Below are positions 26,816 to 35,714 of a DNA stretch of 64,000 nt, piece after piece (position 1 is the stretch's first letter; every line of letters begins with the position of its first letter). The notes under the pieces were generated by a model that made no database searches, was not told the DNA's origin, and saw nothing but the letters and a program-made list of their open reading frames with translations. This DNA is from Rhizobium sp. NFR07 (GTDB lineage Bacteria > Pseudomonadota > Alphaproteobacteria > Rhizobiales > Rhizobiaceae), in the NCBI RefSeq assembly GCF_900111905.1, contig NZ_FOKM01000002.1, positions 124,001 through 188,000 of the forward strand, in the 5' to 3' direction. Both the position numbers and the translations under genes were made by a program.

Positions 26816-26871
26816 TTGAACGAAACGGCGCGTTTCGTTATATCGCTCATGTGAACGAAACGATCCGTTTC
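26816..26871 (+). promoter_or_regulatory. Promoter overlapped by tandem TetR operators
   Basis: Plus-strand promoter TTGAAC (26816-26821), 17-nt spacer, TATATC (26839-26844). The spacer is almost wholly the palindrome AACGAAAC-GGCGC-GTTTCGTT (26819-26839). A second palindrome, GAAACG-ATC-CGTTTC (26857-26871), lies in the leader 35 bp away, centre to centre. The shared half-site GAAACG and the position between promoter boxes are what a TetR repressor would use to block RNA polymerase. Confidence 0.75.
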
Positions 26872-26884
26872 TATGGAGGCCGAC

Positions 26885-27220
26885 TTGAGTGATTCCGGAA
26901 AGCATGTTGCAACCGAGGAAGAGGAACTCGTCGAAATGCTGGAAGAGGCGGAGCTGGACCTGCCGCCGAGCCCCGCACCGCGCCCCACCCCATCAAAGCT
27001 GAGATTCGCGCTTCTGATGGTGGTCGCCGTCTATCCGATCATCACCGTGCTGCTCTACGTGGTGATGCCGCTGACGGCCAATTGGGAGATCTGGCACCGG
27101 ACGCTGGTGATCGCGCCGATCATGGTGTTCTCGATCGTCTTCATCGTCTCGCCGACGGTCAACCGGCATCTGGGCTGGTTCGTTGCGGGCCTGCCCATGC
27201 CGCCCCGACAGCGGGCCTGA
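26885..27220 (+). CDS. Small two-helix membrane protein
   Basis: 111 aa from a TTG with GGAGG 5 nt upstream; an in-frame ATG at 26873 has no ribosome binding site. Acidic N-terminal third (EEEELVEMLEEAELDLPPSP), then two membrane segments (about 45-67 LLMVVAVYPIITVLLYVVMP and 80-100) and a short tail. Such proteins sit beside TetR genes in rhizobia and are sometimes annotated with monooxygenase-like names without evidence. Function unknown; likely repressed by the adjacent TetR. Confidence 0.75.
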   Translation: MSDSGKHVATEEEELVEMLEEAELDLPPSPAPRPTPSKLRFALLMVVAVYPIITVLLYVVMPLTANWEIWHRTLVIAPIMVFSIVFIVSPTVNRHLGWFVAGLPMPPRQRA

Positions 27221-27237
27221 AGGAATTCAGCCTAAAG

Positions 27238-27276
27238 AAAAAGCCGCCCGCGAGGATATCTCGCTGGGCGGCTTTT
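27238..27276. terminator. Bidirectional Rho-independent terminator
   Basis: AAAAGCCGCCC...GGGCGGCTTTT stem (16 bp with one mismatch, GATAT loop) with A and T runs on the two sides. It serves the small membrane protein gene (plus) and dnaJ (minus), which converge here. Confidence 0.85.
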
Positions 27277-27302
27277 AATTTCTTAGGGCGATGTCGCGCC
27301 GG

Positions 27303-28430
27303 TCAGGTGTCGAAGAATTCCTTCATCCGGGCGAAGAAGCCGGTCGATTCGGGATTGTTCTCCTTGGACGAGATTTCCTCGAATTCCTGCAGGAGTTCGC
27401 GCTGGCGCTTGGTCAGCTTCTGCGGGGTCTCGATGCCGATCTGGATATAGAGATCGCCCGTCTGCGACGAGCGCAGTACCGGCATGCCCTTGCCCTTGAG
27501 GCGGAACTGCTTGCCGGCCTGGGTGCCTTCCGGCACCGACACGCGCGACTTCGAACCATCGAGCGTGCCGACATCGAACGTGCCACCGAGGGCTGCCGTC
27601 GTCATCGAGATCGGCACGGCGCAATAGAGATCTGCCCCGTCGCGCTGGAAGAACTCGTGCGGCGTCACCGACAGGAAGATGTAGAGATCGCCCGCCGGGC
27701 CGCCACGGGCACCGGCTTCGCCTTCGCCCTGCAGGCGGATGCGGGTGCCGTCCTCGATACCGGCCGGGATATTGACCGAGAGCGAACGCTCCTCGGTCAC
27801 GCGGCCCTGGCCGTGACATTTGGTGCAGGGATCGGTGATCGTCTGGCCGCGGCCATGACAGGTCGGGCACGTGCGCTCGACCGAGAAGAAGCCCTGGGAA
27901 GCGCGAACGCGGCCCGAGCCCTGGCAGGTGCCGCAGGTTTTCGGCTGCGTGCCGGGCTTGGCGCCCGAGCCGGTGCAGACGTCACAGGTGATCGAGGTCG
28001 GAACCCTTATCTGCGCCGTCTTGCCGGTGAAGCACTCTTCCAGCGAGATTTCCATATTGTAGCGGAGATCGGCGCCGCGCTCGCGGCCACCGGCCGAACG
28101 CCTGGCGCGCCCGCCACCCATCATCTCGCCGAATATGTCTTCGAAAATGTCGGAGAAACCGCCCTGTGCGCCGCCGAAGCCGCCGCCACCGCCCATGCCG
28201 CCCTGTTCGAAGGCCGCATGGCCGTAGCGATCATAGGCCGCACGCTTCTGCGGGTCCTTCAGCGTCTCGTAGGCTTCATTGAGTTCCTTGAACTTCTTTT
28301 CAGCTTCCGCGTCGCCCGGATTTTTGTCCGGGTGATATTTCATGGCCATCTTGCGGAAGGCGCTTTTCAGCTCCTTCTCGTCAGCCGTCCTGGCGACACC
28401 CAGGGTTTCGTAAAAGTCTGCTTTGGCCAT
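27303..28430 (-). CDS. dnaJ: Chaperone protein DnaJ
   Basis: 375 aa, type I. J domain with the HPD motif ([10 protein letters not shown], about 31-40), Gly/Phe-rich region ([16 protein letters not shown]), four CxxCxGxG zinc repeats ([32 protein letters not shown]) and the C-terminal substrate domain. It stimulates DnaK ATPase and delivers unfolded clients. 91 bp downstream of dnaK. Confidence 0.98.
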   Translation of the reverse strand: MAKADFYETLGVARTADEKELKSAFRKMAMKYHPDKNPGDAEAEKKFKELNEAYETLKDPQKRAAYDRYGHAAFEQGGMGGGGGFGGAQGGFSDIFEDIFGEMMGGGRARRSAGGRERGADLRYNMEISLEECFTGKTAQIRVPTSITCDVCTGSGAKPGTQPKTCGTCQGSGRVRASQGFFSVERTCPTCHGRGQTITDPCTKCHGQGRVTEERSLSVNIPAGIEDGTRIRLQGEGEAGARGGPAGDLYIFLSVTPHEFFQRDGADLYCAVPISMTTAALGGTFDVGTLDGSKSRVSVPEGTQAGKQFRLKGKGMPVLRSSQTGDLYIQIGIETPQKLTKRQRELLQEFEEISSKENNPESTGFFARMKEFFDT

Positions 28431-28456
28431 TCAGGTAACCGGCTCCGGAAACGTAG

Positions 28457-28479
28457 TCCGGCTGCACAAGGCAGCCGGA
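28457..28479 (-). promoter_or_regulatory. Intercistronic hairpin between dnaK and dnaJ
   Basis: Perfect 9-bp stem TCCGGCTGC/GCAGCCGGA with a 5-nt loop, without a T run on the coding strand. In other bacteria such hairpins lower dnaJ expression relative to dnaK or protect the upstream mRNA; that role here is inference. Confidence 0.5.
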
Positions 28480-28521
28480 TTTCTTAGTCGACTATCTTGG
28501 GGCGTCCGTCAACGGAGCCCG

Positions 28522-30426
28522 TCAGGCCGACTTCTTGTCGTCCTTGATTTCCTCGTAGTCGGCATCAACGACGCCATCGTCGTTCTTGCCGCCTTCTTCG
28601 GAACCACCTTCAGCCTGCTGGGCCTCATAGATGGCCTGGCCGAGCTTCATGGAAACTTCCATGAGGGTCTGGGTCTTGGCCTGGATATCGTCGGCGTCCG
28701 GCTCGGAGGCCTCGACCGAGGTCTTCAGGGCAGCGATGGCATCCTCGATCGCCTTGCGGTCGGTCTCGGTAACCTTGTCGCCATACTCCTGCAGAGACTT
28801 CTCGCTGGAGTGGATCAGGCTTTCGGCCTGGTTCTTGGCTTCGATGCCGGCGCGACGCTTCTTGTCGGACTCGGCATTGGCTTCGGCGTCCTTGACCATC
28901 TTTTCGATCTCGGCGTCGGAAAGACCGCCCGATGCCTGGATGCGGATCTGCTGTTCCTTGCCGGTACCCTTGTCCTTGGCCGAAACCTGGACAATGCCGT
29001 TGGCGTCAATGTCGAAGGTGACTTCGATCTGCGGCATGCCGCGCGGTGCCGGCGGCAGGCCGACGAGGTCGAACTGGCCGAGCAGCTTGTTGTCTGCAGC
29101 CATTTCGCGCTCGCCCTGCGACACGCGGATCGTCACGGCCGACTGGTTGTCGTCCGCGGTCGAGAAGACCTGGGACTTCTTGGTCGGGATCGTGGTGTTG
29201 CGGTCGATCAGGCGGGTGAAGACGCCACCGAGGGTCTCGATGCCGAGCGACAGCGGGGTCACGTCGAGCAGCAGGACGTCCTTGACGTCGCCCTGCAAAA
29301 CGCCGCCCTGGATTGCTGCGCCGAGTGCGACGACTTCATCCGGGTTGACGCCCTTGTGCGGCTCCTTGCCGAACAGCTGCTTGACGACTTCCTGTACCTT
29401 CGGCATGCGGCTCATGCCGCCGACGAGAACGACTTCGTCGATCTCGGCAGCCGTGACGCCGGCATCCTTGAGCGCTGCCTTGCACGGTGCGACGGTGCGC
29501 TGGACGAGATCGTCGACCAGGCTTTCGAACTTCGCGCGGGTCAGCTTCAGCGTCAGGTGCTTCGGACCGGAGGCGTCAGCCGTGATGAACGGCAGGTTGA
29601 TTTCGGTCTGCTGCGCGGACGACAGTTCGATCTTGGCCTTTTCGGCAGCTTCCTTGAGGCGCTGCAGGGCAAGCTTGTCGTTCTTCAGGTCGATGCCCTG
29701 GTCCTTCTTGAACTCGTTGGCGAGATATTCGACGAGACGCATGTCGAAGTCTTCACCGCCGAGGAAGGTGTCGCCGTTGGTCGACTTCACTTCGAAGACG
29801 CCGTCGCCGATTTCCAGAACCGAGATATCGAACGTACCACCGCCCAAGTCGTAGACGGCGATCGTCTTGCCGTCCTTCTTGTCCATGCCGTAGGCAAGGG
29901 CAGCCGCGGTCGGCTCGTTGATGATGCGCAGAACTTCAAGACCTGCAATGCGGCCGGCATCCTTGGTTGCCTGGCGCTGTGCGTCGTTGAAGTAGGCAGG
30001 AACCGTGATGACGGCCTTTTCGACCTTCTCGCCGAGGTAGGATTCAGCGGTTTCCTTCATTTTCTGAAGGATCATCGCGGAAACCTGGGCGGGGGAATAG
30101 GACTTGTCGTGAGCCTTGACCCAAGCGTCGCCGTTGTCGCCCTTGACGATGTCGAAGGGAACGAGGCCCTTGTCCTTCTCGACCGTCGGGTCTTCGAAGC
30201 GGCGGCCGATCAGGCGCTTGACTGCAAACAGGGTGTTGGTCGGGTTGGTCACAGCCTGGCGCTTGGCCGGCTGACCGACGAGGCGTTCGCCGTCTTCGGT
30301 AAATGCGACCATGGAGGGCGTGGTGCGCGCGCCTTCGGCGTTCTCGATCACCTTCGCGTCCTTGCCATCCATGATGGCGACGCAGGAGTTGGTGGTGCCG
30401 AGGTCGATGCCAATTACTTTTGCCAT
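28522..30426 (-). CDS. dnaK: Chaperone protein DnaK (Hsp70)
   Basis: 634 aa from the ATG at 30426 ([20 protein letters not shown]) with GGAG upstream. ATPase domain signatures: [27 protein letters not shown] and [13 protein letters not shown]. The substrate-binding domain begins after the linker [13 protein letters not shown]. The C-terminus ends in an acidic, disordered segment with [14 protein letters not shown]. Central ATP-dependent folding chaperone. Preceded by a heat-shock-type promoter; dnaJ follows. Confidence 0.98.
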   Translation of the reverse strand: MAKVIGIDLGTTNSCVAIMDGKDAKVIENAEGARTTPSMVAFTEDGERLVGQPAKRQAVTNPTNTLFAVKRLIGRRFEDPTVEKDKGLVPFDIVKGDNGDAWVKAHDKSYSPAQVSAMILQKMKETAESYLGEKVEKAVITVPAYFNDAQRQATKDAGRIAGLEVLRIINEPTAAALAYGMDKKDGKTIAVYDLGGGTFDISVLEIGDGVFEVKSTNGDTFLGGEDFDMRLVEYLANEFKKDQGIDLKNDKLALQRLKEAAEKAKIELSSAQQTEINLPFITADASGPKHLTLKLTRAKFESLVDDLVQRTVAPCKAALKDAGVTAAEIDEVVLVGGMSRMPKVQEVVKQLFGKEPHKGVNPDEVVALGAAIQGGVLQGDVKDVLLLDVTPLSLGIETLGGVFTRLIDRNTTIPTKKSQVFSTADDNQSAVTIRVSQGEREMAADNKLLGQFDLVGLPPAPRGMPQIEVTFDIDANGIVQVSAKDKGTGKEQQIRIQASGGLSDAEIEKMVKDAEANAESDKKRRAGIEAKNQAESLIHSSEKSLQEYGDKVTETDRKAIEDAIAALKTSVEASEPDADDIQAKTQTLMEVSMKLGQAIYEAQQAEGGSEEGGKNDDGVVDADYEEIKDDKKSA

Positions 30427-30539
30427 TTCTTCTCTCTCCTTTAAGCGAACTGTCTGGACCCCGAGAGGCGTTCCGGTGACAGTTCCTCGACTGGGATGGT
30501 CTTTGCATTGTCGCAGCATCGGCTGCGGTCATGCGGCGT

Positions 30540-30568
30540 ATATAAGGACGGGTTTTTCGGACTGCAAG
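30540..30568 (-). promoter_or_regulatory. RpoH-type heat-shock promoter of dnaK
   Basis: Minus strand: CTTGCA (30563-30568), 17-nt spacer, TTATAT within CCTTATATA (30540-30545). CTTG plus a C-rich edge before TATAT fits the alphaproteobacterial RpoH pattern. The -35 box touches the end of an 8-bp perfect inverted repeat (AAGGCAGG/CCTGCCTT) that lies after the mrcA stop. Confidence 0.6.
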
Positions 30569-30630
30569 GCAGGAAATCGCCTGCCTTCCGGCAAAAAATA
30601 GCGTTTTTTCGATTGCCTCTTTCGGTGGCC

Positions 30631-33243
30631 CTACTGGCCCATGATGACGTCGAGAAGCGTCGTGCGGCGAGTCTGCTGCGGTTGGTAGACATGTCCGCCG
30701 TCCGGACCGACGTCTGCAGGGGGCATCATGCCGCCGCCGACATCGCCCGGAGGCACCGGTCCGCCGGCATCGTAAGGGCCGCGATACTGGCGATAATCGC
30801 GATATCCGCCGCGCTGGTCCGCCCGCGCATTGCCGCCGCCATAATTGCCGTCACGATAGTCGCGCGGCGGGCGATTGTCATAGCCGGCATTGCCGCCGCC
30901 CGTATCGCACACTGCGTTGTCGCCATAGGGGCAGGGGATCGCCCGAGCCGGTTCGGGATAAGGCTGCTGATTTCCGCGCCGCTGAGCGGGCTGCTCCAGT
31001 GCGGCCTTCGACCGGTCCGGGATGCGTCCCGGGACCTGCTGCTGCGGGGAGGCCTGCTGGGACGGCGCTGCGGGAGCCGGCGGGAAGGCGTCCTGCGACG
31101 GGTAATCCTGCTGCTGCTGGCCCGAGCCGGGAATGATGCCCGAAATGATGTCGCCGATCGAGGTCGACGGAGACTGTTCCTGTTCGGTGGCCGGCGGCAG
31201 GGCGAGGCCGTTGCTGGAGCCGAACAGCGGCGTCGGGCTGTAGCCGTGCATCGCGGTCGTCATGTATTCCTTAAAGGCCTTGGCCGGCAGACCGCCGCCC
31301 GTCACCTTCTTCATGAAGGTGCCGTCATCGTTGCCGAACCAGATGCCGGTCGTCATGATGCTCGTGTATCCGACAAAAAGCGCGTCGCGGAACGACTGGG
31401 TCGTGCCGGACTTGCCTGCGACCTGCCAGCCGTCGAGCCTTGCGGCGCGGCCGGTGCCGTTGTTGACGACGCCGTTCATCATGCTGTTCATCGCGGCCGC
31501 CACCGGTTCGCTGAGGACGCGCGGCGGATTGCTGTAATCGGCCTCGTAGAGAACCTTGCCGTCCGGATCGGTGATCCTTTTCACGATATGCGGCGTCGCC
31601 TTGTAGCCGCCGTTCATGAAGGAGGCGTAGGAAGACGTCAGCTCGACCAGCGAGACTTCCGACGTGCCGAGCGCGATCGAGGCATTCGGCTGGATGTCGG
31701 AATCGACGCCGAGGCGATGCGCCAGCGAAATGACCTTCTCCGGCGTCATCGCCATGACGAGCTGCGCCGCGACCGTGTTCAGCGAATGCGCCATCGCATA
31801 GGATAGCGGCACGGGGCCCTTGTATTCCTTCTCGTAGTTTTCTGGCGTCCAGTTGCCGATCCTGACCGGCGCGTCGTTGACGATCGTCTCCGGCGTATAG
31901 CCACCTTCCAGGGCCGCCGCATAGACGAAGGGCTTGAAGGCCGAGCCGGGCTGACGCTTGGCCTTGGCGGCGCGGTTGAACTGGCTTTCGGCATAGTCGC
32001 GGCCGCCGACGACGGCGCGGATGGCACCTGTCGCATCGACGGAGACGAGGGCTGCCTGCGAGGCGTTGAGCTTCTTGCCTTCCTTGTCGAGGATGTCGTT
32101 CAGCGACTTGCTGGCCGCGTCTTCGAGCCGAGTATCGATGGTCGTCTCGACCGTCACGTCGACCTTCGGCTCGCCGATCAGGCTTTTGACCTCGTCGACC
32201 ACCATGTCGGCGGCGTAGTGCTGCGGACCGGACCAGTAGCTCTTGGCCTTGGCCGGCGGCTGTGCCATCGCGGTGTTATAGTCGCTGTCGGTGATATAGC
32301 CTTCCTCGCGCATGGTGCCGAGCACGACCTTGGCGCGCTCTTTCGCAGCCTCCGGGTCGCGTGCCGGGGAAAGGCGCGAAGGTGCTTTCAGAAGACCGGC
32401 AAGCGTGGCGGCCTCGCCGAGACTGATCTCCTGCGCCGACTTATTGAAATAGCGGCGGGATGCGGCTTCGACACCATAGGCGCTGGACCCGAAGAACACC
32501 CGGTTCAGGTACATGGCCAGGATCTGGTCCTTGCTGAACTTGTGTTCCAGCCAGAAGGACAGGAGCACTTCCTGTATCTTGCGCTCGAAGGTACGGTCCG
32601 GCGACAGGAACAGGTTTTTCGCGAGCTGCTGGGTGATCGTCGAACCGCCCTGGATCGGCTGGCCGGTCAGGTTGTTGACGAAGGCGCGGGCAAGCCCGAA
32701 CGGATCGACGCCGAAATGCGAATAGAAACGCCGGTCCTCGATCGAGATGACCGCCTGCGGCAGATAGGGCGACATCTGTTCCAGCGACAGCGCCTCGCCG
32801 CCGGTCGTGCCGCGATTGGCGATGACGGAGCCGTCGATCGCGGTGATCTTCATGTTCGGCGGGCGATCGGGAATGGACCAGGTGCTCGCCGCCGGCATCT
32901 GCGCGCCGTAATAGAGCACCAGGCCGCCTATGCCGATCGCGCCCCATATGCCGAGCACGACGCACCAGTAGATGAGCCGGCGCAAGGGCGCGAACAGTCC
33001 GCCGCCGCCGTCATCGCCGTCGTCGCGGCGGTCCTTGCGCTTGGAAGCCTTGGCCGGCTTGCCGCGGTCACGCCGGCTGTTTTCGGAGCGGGATTGGGAT
33101 TTGGGCTCGGACCGGGCGCGCTTCGACGTCTTCCGCTGGCCGCCGATACGATCGTCGGAATCCAGGCGAAATTCTTCGTCGTCTTCCACTTCGTCTTCGA
33201 AGGAAGGTTCGACGCGTCTGTCTGATCTGCCCTTGGCTGCCAT
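30631..33243 (-). CDS. mrcA: Penicillin-binding protein 1A, bifunctional transglycosylase/transpeptidase
   Basis: 870 aa from the ATG at 33243 (MAAKGRSDRRVEPS). A long charged cytoplasmic N-terminus (about 85 aa, Arg/Lys/Asp-rich) precedes one membrane anchor (about 89-111). The glycosyltransferase domain has catalytic Glu in ISIEDRRFYSHFG (E169) and GGSTITQQLAKN. The transpeptidase domain has SxxK in QPGSAFKPF, SxN in AHSLNTVA and KSGTT. A tail of about 170 residues rich in Gln, Pro, Gly, Tyr and Asp, containing CPYGDNAVC and ending RRTTLLDVIMGQ, follows. It polymerises and cross-links peptidoglycan. Upstream of dnaK on the same strand. Confidence 0.95.
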   Translation of the reverse strand: MAAKGRSDRRVEPSFEDEVEDDEEFRLDSDDRIGGQRKTSKRARSEPKSQSRSENSRRDRGKPAKASKRKDRRDDGDDGGGGLFAPLRRLIYWCVVLGIWGAIGIGGLVLYYGAQMPAASTWSIPDRPPNMKITAIDGSVIANRGTTGGEALSLEQMSPYLPQAVISIEDRRFYSHFGVDPFGLARAFVNNLTGQPIQGGSTITQQLAKNLFLSPDRTFERKIQEVLLSFWLEHKFSKDQILAMYLNRVFFGSSAYGVEAASRRYFNKSAQEISLGEAATLAGLLKAPSRLSPARDPEAAKERAKVVLGTMREEGYITDSDYNTAMAQPPAKAKSYWSGPQHYAADMVVDEVKSLIGEPKVDVTVETTIDTRLEDAASKSLNDILDKEGKKLNASQAALVSVDATGAIRAVVGGRDYAESQFNRAAKAKRQPGSAFKPFVYAAALEGGYTPETIVNDAPVRIGNWTPENYEKEYKGPVPLSYAMAHSLNTVAAQLVMAMTPEKVISLAHRLGVDSDIQPNASIALGTSEVSLVELTSSYASFMNGGYKATPHIVKRITDPDGKVLYEADYSNPPRVLSEPVAAAMNSMMNGVVNNGTGRAARLDGWQVAGKSGTTQSFRDALFVGYTSIMTTGIWFGNDDGTFMKKVTGGGLPAKAFKEYMTTAMHGYSPTPLFGSSNGLALPPATEQEQSPSTSIGDIISGIIPGSGQQQQDYPSQDAFPPAPAAPSQQASPQQQVPGRIPDRSKAALEQPAQRRGNQQPYPEPARAIPCPYGDNAVCDTGGGNAGYDNRPPRDYRDGNYGGGNARADQRGGYRDYRQYRGPYDAGGPVPPGDVGGGMMPPADVGPDGGHVYQPQQTRRTTLLDVIMGQ

Positions 33244-33574
33244 ATGGGCCGGCGGTCCCCGTAATATGCGCGTATCGGGAAACAATCCCGACAACAATCT
33301 GTGGCCCTCTGCTCCCAGAGGCCCTCGCTGGACTCTAAATGCGGCGATTTAAGGAGGTGTAAAAGGCAAACGGATGGTAAAGGGAGGAAGGGGTTATCGA
33401 GTGAACTGTTTTGTAAGGAAGCGGAAACCTTGCGAATACGGGCCTTTTCAAGGTTTTCCGGGTTTGGTAATATGAGTAAATGCTGAAATAAAGAAGACGT
33501 GAGACTTGGCATCCGATGCTGCGCGAGAGAGGAGCTTGCGCAGTCTCTGCATGGAGGCCCTGACGGAGGGAGCA

Positions 33575-33757
33575 ATGCATAAGATCGTCGAAGCTGTGGT
33601 GCGTAATGGCGACCGTCGCACCCCGATCGGCCTGATGACCATCAAGCAGGCGCTGGAGATGGTCGAGAGGTCGAATTTCGAATTCAGCCATCCGGAACAT
33701 GAAGCGGGCAGGACGGATATATTCGTCAGTCGCGATGTTCTTGCCAAAATGATCTGA
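33575..33757 (+). CDS. Small hypothetical protein
   Basis: 60 aa from the ATG at 33575 (MHKIVEAVVRNGDRRTPIGL), chosen for GGAGGGA 5 nt upstream; the same frame is open further up. No membrane segment or known domain; mixed helix/strand character ending SRDVLAKMI. It opens a run of six very small genes. The 330 bp before it (33244-33574) hold no gene I can support, only an interrupted AAACCTTG/CAAGGTTT inverted repeat (33425-33456). Confidence 0.65.
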   Translation: MHKIVEAVVRNGDRRTPIGLMTIKQALEMVERSNFEFSHPEHEAGRTDIFVSRDVLAKMI

Positions 33758-33882
33758 CCCGATGTCATGGCCGGATCCCGTGGATGAGAGAATGCAACCC
33801 GGCGGCGAACGCGCATTCGTGATTTGGGCGATCCGCCCCGGCATGCCATTGTTTTTCACGCAACAAGCGAAAGGAGAATGAC

Positions 33883-34092
33883 ATGAAGACATTTCTCGTC
33901 GTCGCTGCCGTGCTCGGCCTGACGTCTTCCGCAGCCCTTGCGGAATGCGCCGGTCACAAGGTCACGGCCTCGAAAGAGGTGGACAAGGAGTTCACCACCG
34001 CAAGCATTGCGACAACTCCGGCCCAAGCGGAGTTGAAACAGGCGGGCCAGCAGGCTGAACCCGCCAAGGAAGCCCAGAATACCACGGAATAA
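33883..34092 (+). CDS. Small secreted protein
   Basis: 69 aa. Clear signal peptide MKTFLVVAAVLGLTSSAALA cut before ECAGHK, leaving a mature peptide of about 49 aa, hydrophilic and rich in Ala, Gln, Lys and Thr. AAGGAG lies before the ATG. It is probably a small periplasmic protein; no family recognised. Second in the small-gene run. Confidence 0.75.
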   Translation: MKTFLVVAAVLGLTSSAALAECAGHKVTASKEVDKEFTTASIATTPAQAELKQAGQQAEPAKEAQNTTE

Positions 34093-34143
34093 TCGAAACC
34101 TCCGCGTCGGGCTCCTTCGTCCGGCGCGGATCAGTGGCTGCGT

Positions 34144-34168
34144 GGAACATCTCGCGCCGCGCGGGATT
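34144..34168 (+). promoter_or_regulatory. EcfG-type general stress promoter candidate
   Basis: GGAAC (34144-34148), 16-nt spacer, GATT (34165-34168), 27 bp before the next start codon. The alphaproteobacterial EcfG/RpoE2 consensus is GGAAC-N16/17-CGTT; the -35 is exact and the -10 keeps TT. Confidence 0.45.
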
Positions 34169-34194
34169 GTCTTCTCCAGACCGAGGAGAAGAAC

Positions 34195-34434
34195 ATGGCC
34201 AAGAAATCCCTGACTGCAGGTTTTACCGGCGACGTGGACGAGGACGAACGCGTCTCGACCAAGACGAGAACGGCGATCGCCAGGGCCAAGGACGAAGCCG
34301 GCATGGTTGCCGCTCACGCGGCCGATCATCCAACTGCAACCGGTTCCGCGATCGTTGCCGTAGGGCTTGTGGGACTGGCGATCGGCTATCTACTTGGCGC
34401 CACCTCCGCATCGCGCTCGGGCCGCTGGCACTAA
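34195..34434 (+). CDS. Small membrane-anchored protein, DUF883/YqjD-like C-terminus
   Basis: 79 aa, GAGGAG before the ATG. The N-terminal half is charged and helical; residues about 44-70 (HPTATGSAIVAVGLVGLAIG onwards) form a membrane segment with Gly-zipper spacing, as in the ElaB/YqjD/DUF883 ribosome-associated inner-membrane proteins. The preceding AAHAADHP resembles the KEHP before the anchor in the 120-aa relative at 35336. Likely stress-induced. Confidence 0.72.
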   Translation: MAKKSLTAGFTGDVDEDERVSTKTRTAIARAKDEAGMVAAHAADHPTATGSAIVAVGLVGLAIGYLLGATSASRSGRWH

Positions 34435-34485
34435 CGGTCAAGCGACCGATGCCCGCCTCGGCTAGATTTTGGCCGGTCAATTCCG

Positions 34486-34510
34486 GGAACCAAGCGCCGG
34501 GATCACCGTT
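34486..34510 (+). promoter_or_regulatory. EcfG-type general stress promoter
   Basis: GGAAC (34486-34490), exactly 16 nt, CGTT (34507-34510): a full match to the EcfG/RpoE2 consensus, about 30 bp before the start codon of the proline-rich gene. Confidence 0.7.
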
Positions 34511-34540
34511 GGACTTTCAGGAACCTGAAAGGAGGCGAAC

Positions 34541-34738
34541 ATGCCGAACAGAGATCCTATTCCGACGCCCACATCCGATACGCCGAGAGGCCCTGTTCCC
34601 ACTGGCGGCGTTCCCGACAGGACCCAGGAAAAGCCGCCGTTGACGCCGGCGCAGGACAAGGGCGACAGCAAGAACCCTCAGGATCCTACGCTGGATCCGG
34701 CACTTCTGCCGGTCGGCGATCCTGCCGGAATGGCTTAG
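34541..34738 (+). CDS. Small proline-rich hypothetical protein
   Basis: 65 aa, started by a strong AAAGGAGG site. About one residue in four is proline (MPNRDPIPTPTSDTPRGPVP onwards), with no hydrophobic stretch, so it is cytosolic and probably disordered. No known domain. Preceded by the best EcfG-type promoter of the window. Confidence 0.68.
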   Translation: MPNRDPIPTPTSDTPRGPVPTGGVPDRTQEKPPLTPAQDKGDSKNPQDPTLDPALLPVGDPAGMA

Positions 34739-34769
34739 CGTTGAGCGCTTTTACACAATCTCTACAGAT

Positions 34770-34802
34770 CCTATGGCGGGCCAGCATTGTGCCCGCCATA
34801 GG
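34770..34802. terminator. Perfect 11-bp hairpin in intergenic space
   Basis: CCTATGGCGGG and its exact complement flank an 11-nt loop, 32 bp after the proline-rich gene. No T run follows, so termination is uncertain. The rest of 34739-35026 shows no gene. Confidence 0.45.
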
Positions 34803-35026
34803 CGCGTCAGGACAGGCGTTAAGCCCCAAGATTGTACCCGCGTTAACTTGTTGTTGATCTTTAGCCACTGCGTCTCCAAATTGGCGCCGCTGTGGTTGGG
34901 GTTAAGTCAGTCTGACGTGGACATGAGACGGGTGATTTGAAGCCGGCTCCGTTCATCGTCTTTTTCGAGCTGCCCGATTCTGCCGACATGAAAGTCTGCG
35001 ATGGGCTTTAGATCGGGAGGATTTTG

Positions 35027-35239
35027 ATGCCGACGCCGTTGATCCGTAATCCAGTTAATCCGGAACAGCTTACGCTTCTCCAGGAAGTGTTCGATACGAC
35101 CTGCTCGGAACACGAGATTGAGAAGGATAGCCCGGATGCGGAAGCGCTGGCGCTGATCCTGGTCAACTCTCTCCAGAAGGGTTCGAGCGAAAAGGACCAG
35201 TTGGAGGCGTTGGCCGAGGCCCTGGTTCAGAGCCGCTGA
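35027..35239 (+). CDS. Small hypothetical acidic protein
   Basis: 70 aa from the ATG at 35027 with GGGAGG 7 nt upstream (a TTG one codon earlier is less likely). Soluble, acidic and helical (EQLTLLQEVFDTTCSEHEIE), resembling short rhizobial proteins of unknown function found near stress genes. No domain recognised. Confidence 0.68.
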   Translation: MPTPLIRNPVNPEQLTLLQEVFDTTCSEHEIEKDSPDAEALALILVNSLQKGSSEKDQLEALAEALVQSR

Positions 35240-35275
35240 GCGGTCCCGCACATCTCCATATCTTTGCCTTGGCGG

Positions 35276-35301
35276 GGAACCGATCGCGGACTTGAAAAGT
35301 T
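35276..35301 (+). promoter_or_regulatory. EcfG-type general stress promoter candidate
   Basis: GGAAC (35276-35280), 17 nt, AGTT (35298-35301), 34 bp before the DUF883-like gene at 35336. Confidence 0.5.
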
Positions 35302-35335
35302 GACTGGTCTCTCGATCAACCTCATGGAGGCCAGC

Positions 35336-35698
35336 ATGGCAGATACAGTCAAGAGCTTCACCCCGAGCAACAAGACCCCGTCCTTCGATCATCAGCCGAG
35401 CGAGATTTCCGACGAGATCCAGGGCCTGCGTTCGCAGATCGCCGAGCTGAGCTCGCTTCTTTCGGAAAAGACCGGCATCGTCTACGAGCGCGTGGCCGAT
35501 CGCGCCAGCAGCGCGGCGAATTACGTCTCGTCCGAAGCAAGTTCCGTTGCCGGCACCATCAAGGAGCATCCGGCGGCAACCACGACGCTGTTCACGCTGA
35601 TCGGGGCAGTCGGTTTTGCGTTGGGCTATGCCGTTGCCACCGCGACGGCCGAAAGCAAGCAGGCCTGGTACCAGCGTTATCTCGGCGATCGCTTCTGA
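35336..35698 (+). CDS. DUF883/YqjD-like membrane-anchored protein
   Basis: 120 aa from the ATG at 35336 (GGAGG upstream). Residues about 20-75 form amphipathic helices (IQGLRSQIAELSSLLSEKTG and following), then KEHPAATTTLFTLIGAVGFA starts a C-terminal membrane anchor and the chain ends in a short YQRYLGDRF tail. This is the layout of ElaB/YqjD proteins, which tether ribosomes at the inner membrane in stationary phase. Stress induction is suggested by the promoter upstream. Confidence 0.8.
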   Translation: MADTVKSFTPSNKTPSFDHQPSEISDEIQGLRSQIAELSSLLSEKTGIVYERVADRASSAANYVSSEASSVAGTIKEHPAATTTLFTLIGAVGFALGYAVATATAESKQAWYQRYLGDRF

Positions 35699-35714
35699 TC
35701 GTTCGAAGGGCGCG

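Noticed and set aside
28457..28479. dnaK-dnaJ hairpin as a terminator or RNA thermometer
   Set aside because: There is no T run and it does not cover the dnaJ ribosome binding site; kept only as an intercistronic hairpin.
28423..30444. Plus-strand frame of about 670 codons across dnaK
   Set aside because: Entirely antisense to dnaK; no ribosome binding site or domain.
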